Assembly: GCA_035552775.1 (NCBI GenBank)
Contig: DASZKW010000019.1
Span: 1-64,000 of the forward strand
DNA from: DASZKW01 sp035552775
GTDB lineage: Bacteria > Actinomycetota > Acidimicrobiia > Acidimicrobiales > Palsa-688
Direction of reading: 5' to 3'
DNA: 64,000 nucleotides
The translations under genes and the position numbers were made by a program. Shown here piece after piece: positions 60,390-64,000 of this stretch (positions are counted from its first letter, which is position 1; each line of letters begins with the position of its first letter). The notes beneath the pieces are model-generated. The model did not search any database. It was not told the DNA's origin and saw only the letters and a list, made by a program, of their open reading frames with translations.

Positions 60390-61277
60390 GTGCCCGGCGA
60401 GGAACTAGCGCTCGCCGTCGACATCGGGGGCACCAAGATGGCGGCCGCCGCCGTGGACAGAGGCGGCGGGGTGCGCTGGACCGACCGGACGCCGACGCCG
60501 GTCACCCTCGACGCCGACGCCGTGTGGTCCGCGCTGGCCGCACTGGTGGAGCGCAACCCGTTGGCGGCGACAGTCTGCGGAGTGGGTTGCGGGGGTCCCA
60601 TGAGCAGGGGCGGGGAAAGGGTCTCCCCCCTCAACATCAAGGCGTGGCGCGAGTTTCCCCTCCGTTCCCGGTTGGCCGAACTGACCGGGTTGGAGACCCA
60701 CGTCGACAACGACGCCAAGGCACTGGCGCTGGGGGAGGGTTGGTGCGGTGCCGCCACCGGCCGCTCCGCCTACCTGTCGATGGTGGTGTCGACGGGGGTG
60801 GGTGGGGGGATCGTCCTCGATGGCCGCCTGCTGGACGGCGACGGTGGCAACGCCGGCCACATAGGACACGTGGTTGTCGAGCCGGGGGGGCGGCGCTGCG
60901 AGTGCGGTGGCCGGGGGTGCTTGGAGGCGGAGGCGTCAGGTACCGCCATCACCGCCATCACCGGGGCCCCGGCGGCGGCCGCCGGCCCTGAGGTCGTGGC
61001 TCGCACCGGCCGTCTGGTGGGCTTGGCCGTGGCGTCGGTGGCCAACCTCCTCGACCTGCGCTTGGCGACGGTCGCGGGGTCGGTGGCCCTCGGGTTCGGA
61101 GCCCCTTTCTTCGCCGCCGCCCAGGGCGAGATCGACCAGCGCTCACGCCTGTCGTTCTCCGCCGGCGCCCGAGTCGTCCCGTCCGGCCTGGGGGCCACCG
61201 GTCCCCTCGTCGGCGCCGCCGCGGTGGGCTGGCGCGGCGCCGGTACGCTCGAGGGGTGGCCGGCACCCGCTGAGTGA
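60390..61277 (+). CDS. ROK-family sugar kinase
   Basis: 295 residues from GTG 60390. ATP loop AVDIGGTKMAAAAVD, catalytic Asp in HVDNDAKALALGE, GTGVGGGI-like STGVGGGIVLDG, and the zinc motif CECGGRGCLEAEASG. Likely a glucokinase or related hexose kinase; the lack of a DNA-binding domain argues against a ROK repressor. Its stop overlaps the next start (GTGA). Confidence 0.88.
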   Translation: MPGEELALAVDIGGTKMAAAAVDRGGGVRWTDRTPTPVTLDADAVWSALAALVERNPLAATVCGVGCGGPMSRGGERVSPLNIKAWREFPLRSRLAELTGLETHVDNDAKALALGEGWCGAATGRSAYLSMVVSTGVGGGIVLDGRLLDGDGGNAGHIGHVVVEPGGRRCECGGRGCLEAEASGTAITAITGAPAAAAGPEVVARTGRLVGLAVASVANLLDLRLATVAGSVALGFGAPFFAAAQGEIDQRSRLSFSAGARVVPSGLGATGPLVGAAAVGWRGAGTLEGWPAPAE

Positions 61278-61561
61278 CCGTGAAGAAACCACGTGACCTG
61301 GCGTCCTCCTGGTGGCGGAACATCGCCGCGGTGGCGAGGCACCCCGATCTGTGGGCCACTGCGCTACGACAGGCATGGACACTCTTGCCCGACGGGTGGT
61401 GGCGACGATGGCCTCCGTCCCCGTTGCCTCCCCCCGCCTACCGCCAATTCAGGCTGGCGACCATGTACGGTCATGCCCGCGCCGACCTGGAGCCCGCTGA
61501 CGTGGTCGGCTACCTCGAATGGTGTAAACGGATGCGGCGACTGGGGCCACCGGCGAGCTAA
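61274..61561 (+). CDS. Hypothetical 95-residue actinobacterial protein
   Basis: Starts at GTG 61274, overlapping the ROK gene. It is basic and Trp-rich (SSWWRNIAAVARHPDLWATALRQ in two parts; PDGWWRRWP), with the ordered segment YRQFRLATMYGH and VVGYLEWCKRMR. The spacing and composition look like a real coding sequence. I recall similar short proteins beside HNH genes in related actinobacteria, but no function. Confidence 0.7.
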   Translation: MTVKKPRDLASSWWRNIAAVARHPDLWATALRQAWTLLPDGWWRRWPPSPLPPPAYRQFRLATMYGHARADLEPADVVGYLEWCKRMRRLGPPAS

Positions 61562-61627
61562 CCTCACCCCGTGCTTCAGCACCCTCCAATACCAGCCCGC
61601 CGGTCCCGGCCGAGGTAGGTCGGGGCC

Positions 61628-62140
61628 ATGGCGCGCTCGCTCGTCCTGAATGCGACGTACGAGCCGCTATGCGTGGTGCCCAGCCGGCGGGCCCTGATGC
61701 TGGTGCTGGCGGCCAAGGCCGAATTGGTCCACGCCACCGACGCCATGTTCCGCTCGGCGCGCGTCGCCATGCCCGAGCCGTCGGTGGTCCGGCTCGGCTA
61801 CTACGTGAAGGTGCCCTACCAGGCGCGGGTGGCGCTCAACCGGCGGGCGGTGTTCGTCCGCGACGGGCACCGCTGCCAGTACTGCGGAGCCTTGGCGGAA
61901 AACATCGACCACGTCGTCCCCAAGAGCAAGGGGGGCCCTCACGCGTGGGACAACGTGGTGGCCGCGTGCCGACCCTGCAACACCCGCAAACGGGACCGCC
62001 TGTTGGAGGAGAGCGGCATGAAGCTGCGCCGCCAGCCGGTGGCGCCGCGGGAGAGGGCTTGGATGCTGGTGGCGAGCGGTTCGGTTCGCCCCGACTGGGA
62101 GCCCTACCTGGGCTCGGCCGTGGCATCTCTGTCTGCTTGA
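61628..62140 (+). CDS. HNH endonuclease family protein
   Basis: 170 residues from ATG 61628. LVLNATYEPLCVV opens a domain common to actinobacterial HNH proteins. The nuclease core has CQYCG, then NIDHVVPKSKGG, then NVVAACRPCNTRK: two CxxC zinc pairs around the catalytic His. It probably cuts DNA; whether it is a housekeeping repair or defence enzyme is unknown. Confidence 0.88.
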   Translation: MARSLVLNATYEPLCVVPSRRALMLVLAAKAELVHATDAMFRSARVAMPEPSVVRLGYYVKVPYQARVALNRRAVFVRDGHRCQYCGALAENIDHVVPKSKGGPHAWDNVVAACRPCNTRKRDRLLEESGMKLRRQPVAPRERAWMLVASGSVRPDWEPYLGSAVASLSA

Positions 62141-62153
62141 CCCTGGCGGATCG

Positions 62154-62864
62154 GTGATCCTCGAGCGGCGCCGCGGCCACGCCGCGTCCCTGCACGAGGC
62201 GTCGGCCGCCCTTGTGGCCGGCCAGGGTTGCCTCCCGTTGCCTGTTGGGATCATGCGGGTGCTCGAAGCCGTGGCGCCGGCGGTCGTGCTCGGCAGCTCG
62301 CAGCCTGGCGACCACGTCGACGCGGCCCGCGCCGCCGCCGCGGGCGTGGAGGTAGCCCGGCGGCGCAGCGGCGGCGGCGCCGTGCTCGTCGGTCCGGGGC
62401 GGTGCTGCTGGGTCGACCTGGCCATCGGCGCCCACGACGCCCGCTGGGATGACGACGTGGGCCGGGCGGTGTGGTGGGTGGGCGGGGCATGGGTGGACGC
62501 CCTGGCCGAGATCGGCGTCGCCGGCGCCGAGGTGTGGCGGGGGCCCCTGGTGCGCTCCGCGTGGTCGGATCGCATCTGCTTCGCCGGCGTCGGGCCCGGC
62601 GAGGTCACCGTCGGGGGCCGCAAGGTGGTGGGGATATCGCAGCGGCGGACCCGGGGCGGCGCCCTGTTCCAATGCGCGGCGCTGCTCGACGGCAACCACG
62701 CCGAACTGCTCCGCCTTCTGAGCCTCGGCGCCTCAGAGCGCGACGACGCCGCCGGGGAGCTTCGGATATCCACCGCCGCCCTCGGGCACGGGGCCGCCGA
62801 GCCGCTGGTGGTGGCGTTGGCGTCGGTCCTCGGCGCCCGACCCGCTTTCGGTGGCGGACGATGA
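62154..62864 (+). CDS. Lipoate-protein ligase A family protein
   Basis: 236 residues from GTG 62154. The BPL/LplA/LipB fold is indicated by VLGSSQPGDHVD, RRRSGGGAVLVGPG (ligand loop) and VGGRKVVGISQRRTR (catalytic-type Lys). It may attach lipoate or octanoate, but divergence from classical LplA leaves the substrate open. No lipoylated enzyme genes are near. Confidence 0.8.
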   Translation: MILERRRGHAASLHEASAALVAGQGCLPLPVGIMRVLEAVAPAVVLGSSQPGDHVDAARAAAAGVEVARRRSGGGAVLVGPGRCCWVDLAIGAHDARWDDDVGRAVWWVGGAWVDALAEIGVAGAEVWRGPLVRSAWSDRICFAGVGPGEVTVGGRKVVGISQRRTRGGALFQCAALLDGNHAELLRLLSLGASERDDAAGELRISTAALGHGAAEPLVVALASVLGARPAFGGGR

Positions 62865-62872
62865 TTGACCGG

Positions 62873-62906
62873 TGGTGGATTTTGGGTTACTGTGGGGGCC
62901 AGTGGC
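62873..62906 (+). promoter_or_regulatory. MraZ-type operator: four TGG boxes at 10-bp steps
   Basis: TGGT, TGGG, TGGG and TGGC begin at 62873, 62883, 62893 and 62903, exactly 10 bp apart, ~55-85 bp before mraZ. E. coli MraZ binds TGGGN direct repeats with 5-bp spacers, i.e. the same period, so this is the likely autoregulatory site. Confidence 0.75.
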
Positions 62907-62958
62907 GCGAAAGGGGGGACTACTCCCGGGCCCAGAGGACGGAGTGGAGTGAAAACGG

Positions 62959-63363
62959 GTGGCGCGGTTCTTCGGGAGGTTCGAGCACTCCCTCGACATC
63001 AAGGGACGGGTCATCCTCCCCTCGCGTTTCCGCACCTCGTTCGAGACCCGCGCCTTTCTCAGCCAGCACCACGAGGGGTGCCTGGCCCTGTGGACCCCCG
63101 ACGACTTCGAGGAGCAGATCGCCCAGAGGACCGCAGCCCAAAACGCCGGCCCGGAGGGACGCAAGGACACCCGTGTGTGGTCGTCGAACGTGAGCGAGGT
63201 GGAGATGGACAAGCAAGGCCGGGTACCGATCACCCCTCACCTGCGCCAATACGCAGGATTGGACACGGCGGTGCTGGTCATAGGAGCCATCGACCACGTC
63301 GAGTTGTGGGACCCCTCGGCGTGGGCGACGAGTGTCGAGCGTGTCGAACAGGAGGATCAATAA
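62959..63363 (+). CDS. mraZ: Transcriptional regulator MraZ
   Basis: 134 residues from GTG 62959. Two SpoVT/AbrB-like halves: FFGRFEHSLDIKGRVILPSRF and SEVEMDKQGRVPITPHLRQYA (each shown in part of its repeat). MraZ controls the division and cell-wall cluster that starts here, including itself. rsmH follows 137 bp downstream, the usual order. Confidence 0.93.
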   Translation: MARFFGRFEHSLDIKGRVILPSRFRTSFETRAFLSQHHEGCLALWTPDDFEEQIAQRTAAQNAGPEGRKDTRVWSSNVSEVEMDKQGRVPITPHLRQYAGLDTAVLVIGAIDHVELWDPSAWATSVERVEQEDQ

Positions 63364-63500
63364 AGCCAATCATCGCAGAACCGACTACCGGGCCCATGCG
63401 CAGCCCTTCGACCGGCGGGGTGGGAGTCCCCTTCTCCGCCCGCTTCCACTCTGCTAGTTCGGGGAGACATCCCGGCGGCGAGCCGGTCGGAGGGCTGCGG

Positions 63501-64000
63501 ATGAGCCGGGTGTCGGATTTTTCTCATCGGCCGGTCATGCTGGCCGAGATCGTCGAGCTATTCGCTCCCGTACCCGCGGGGACCTTCGTCGACGCCACCG
63601 CCGGGGGCGGCGGCCATGCCTCGGCCATCCTCGCCGCCCACCCGCATCTGAGCGTCGTCGCCCTCGACCAGGACCCCGACGCGGTCACCGCCGCGCGGGG
63701 CGCCCTGGCCGCCTTCGCCGGGCGCGCCCAGGTACACCGAGCCCGCTTCGACCAGCTGGCTCGGGTGGCGACCGCCGCCGGGTTGGACCGCATCTCGGGT
63801 GCCCTTTTCGACCTGGGGGTCAGCTCACCGCAGCTCGATCGGCCGGCGCGGGGCTTCAGCTACCACGGCGATGGGCCCCTCGACATGCGCATGGACCCCT
63901 CGGCGGCGCTCGACGCGGCCGGCGTGGTGAACGGGTGGAGCGAGGCGGACCTGCGCCGGCTGTTCGCCGCACACGGCGAGACCCGCTTTGCGTCGCGCAT
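63501..64000 (+). CDS. rsmH: 16S rRNA m4C1402 methyltransferase RsmH, 3' end beyond window
   Basis: Reading frame open from ATG 63501 (GGAGGG upstream) to the window edge; an in-frame ATG at 63396 is possible but the family start HRPVMLAEIV lies just after 63501. AdoMet motifs FVDATAGGGGHASAIL, VVALDQDPDAV and the signature FDLGVSSPQLDRPARGFSY. It N4-methylates C1402 of 16S rRNA. At least 166 residues are present. Confidence 0.94.
   Translation, partial: MSRVSDFSHRPVMLAEIVELFAPVPAGTFVDATAGGGGHASAILAAHPHLSVVALDQDPDAVTAARGALAAFAGRAQVHRARFDQLARVATAAGLDRISGALFDLGVSSPQLDRPARGFSYHGDGPLDMRMDPSAALDAAGVVNGWSEADLRRLFAAHGETRFASR

Noticed and set aside
63396..63500. Upstream start for rsmH
   Set aside because: In frame and open, but RsmH proteins begin just before HRPVML and GGAGGG precedes ATG 63501.

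Overview
The window comes from a high-GC member of the Actinomycetota. I favour an Acidimicrobiia-like lineage, by inference from gene content and order. The supporting content is FtsK, RimO, PgsA, CinA and RecA in one block, the divergent LexA/LysM pair next to NrdR, small DUF3040 and DUF5679 proteins, and MraZ followed by RsmH. Starts are often GTG, several genes overlap by 4 bases, and I saw no tRNA or rRNA gene.

Layout. Positions 1-5209 carry exported proteins: two BNR/sialidase-like proteins, one Ig-like protein with a Pro/Ala/Gln linker, and an orphan LuxR-type response regulator. Positions 5238-8605 carry a compact set that I cannot assign to a known system: a flavoprotein, a polytopic membrane protein, a zinc-ribbon/FHA protein and two tiny membrane proteins. 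Positions 8837-10950 hold a restriction-modification pair whose methyltransferase is cut by an in-frame TAG. Positions 11191-22801 are housekeeping: ftsK, thrB, a zinc-ribbon peptide, rimO, pgsA, cinA, a quinone-reductase-like gene, tenA, and recA carrying a 362-residue intein. Positions 22869-28766 carry small membrane proteins and a 1500-residue P-type ATPase with a degenerate second ATPase fused in front.

Positions 28777-34637 form a tightly coupled chain: miaB, miaA (apparently starting at CTG), dapF, hflX, dapC. With dapD and dapE at 36478-38484, the window holds four genes of the succinylase branch of lysine/diaminopimelate synthesis. Positions 38521-46199 hold two divergent operons that join into a glycolate salvage route: GlcDEF oxidises glycolate to glyoxylate, Gcl condenses glyoxylate to tartronate semialdehyde, GarR reduces that to glycerate, and Hyi interconverts hydroxypyruvate and tartronate semialdehyde.

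Positions 46177-47773 are a rearranged junction. The glcF 3' end runs into a perfect 62-bp copy of the lexA 3' end, then a decayed 5'-truncated dapE copy, then a VapBC-like toxin-antitoxin pair, then lexA. LexA sits opposite a LysM protein (a likely SOS division inhibitor) with LexA-box matches between them, and recA has a clean box too. Beyond a lower-GC patch come nrdR, a probable pyrophosphate-dependent phosphofructokinase, an IMPase, a PIG-L deacetylase, dinB and a DUF3040 protein. A MoxR/DUF58/transglutaminase operon, a ROK kinase, an HNH nuclease and a lipoate-ligase-like protein follow. The window ends in the start of the division/cell-wall cluster (mraZ, rsmH).

A recurring oddity is in-frame tandem repeats (18, 24 or 30 bp units) inside housekeeping genes: ftsK, pgsA, the P-type ATPase, dapF and a small membrane protein. 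All functional calls are made by reading the sequence; no database search was possible.
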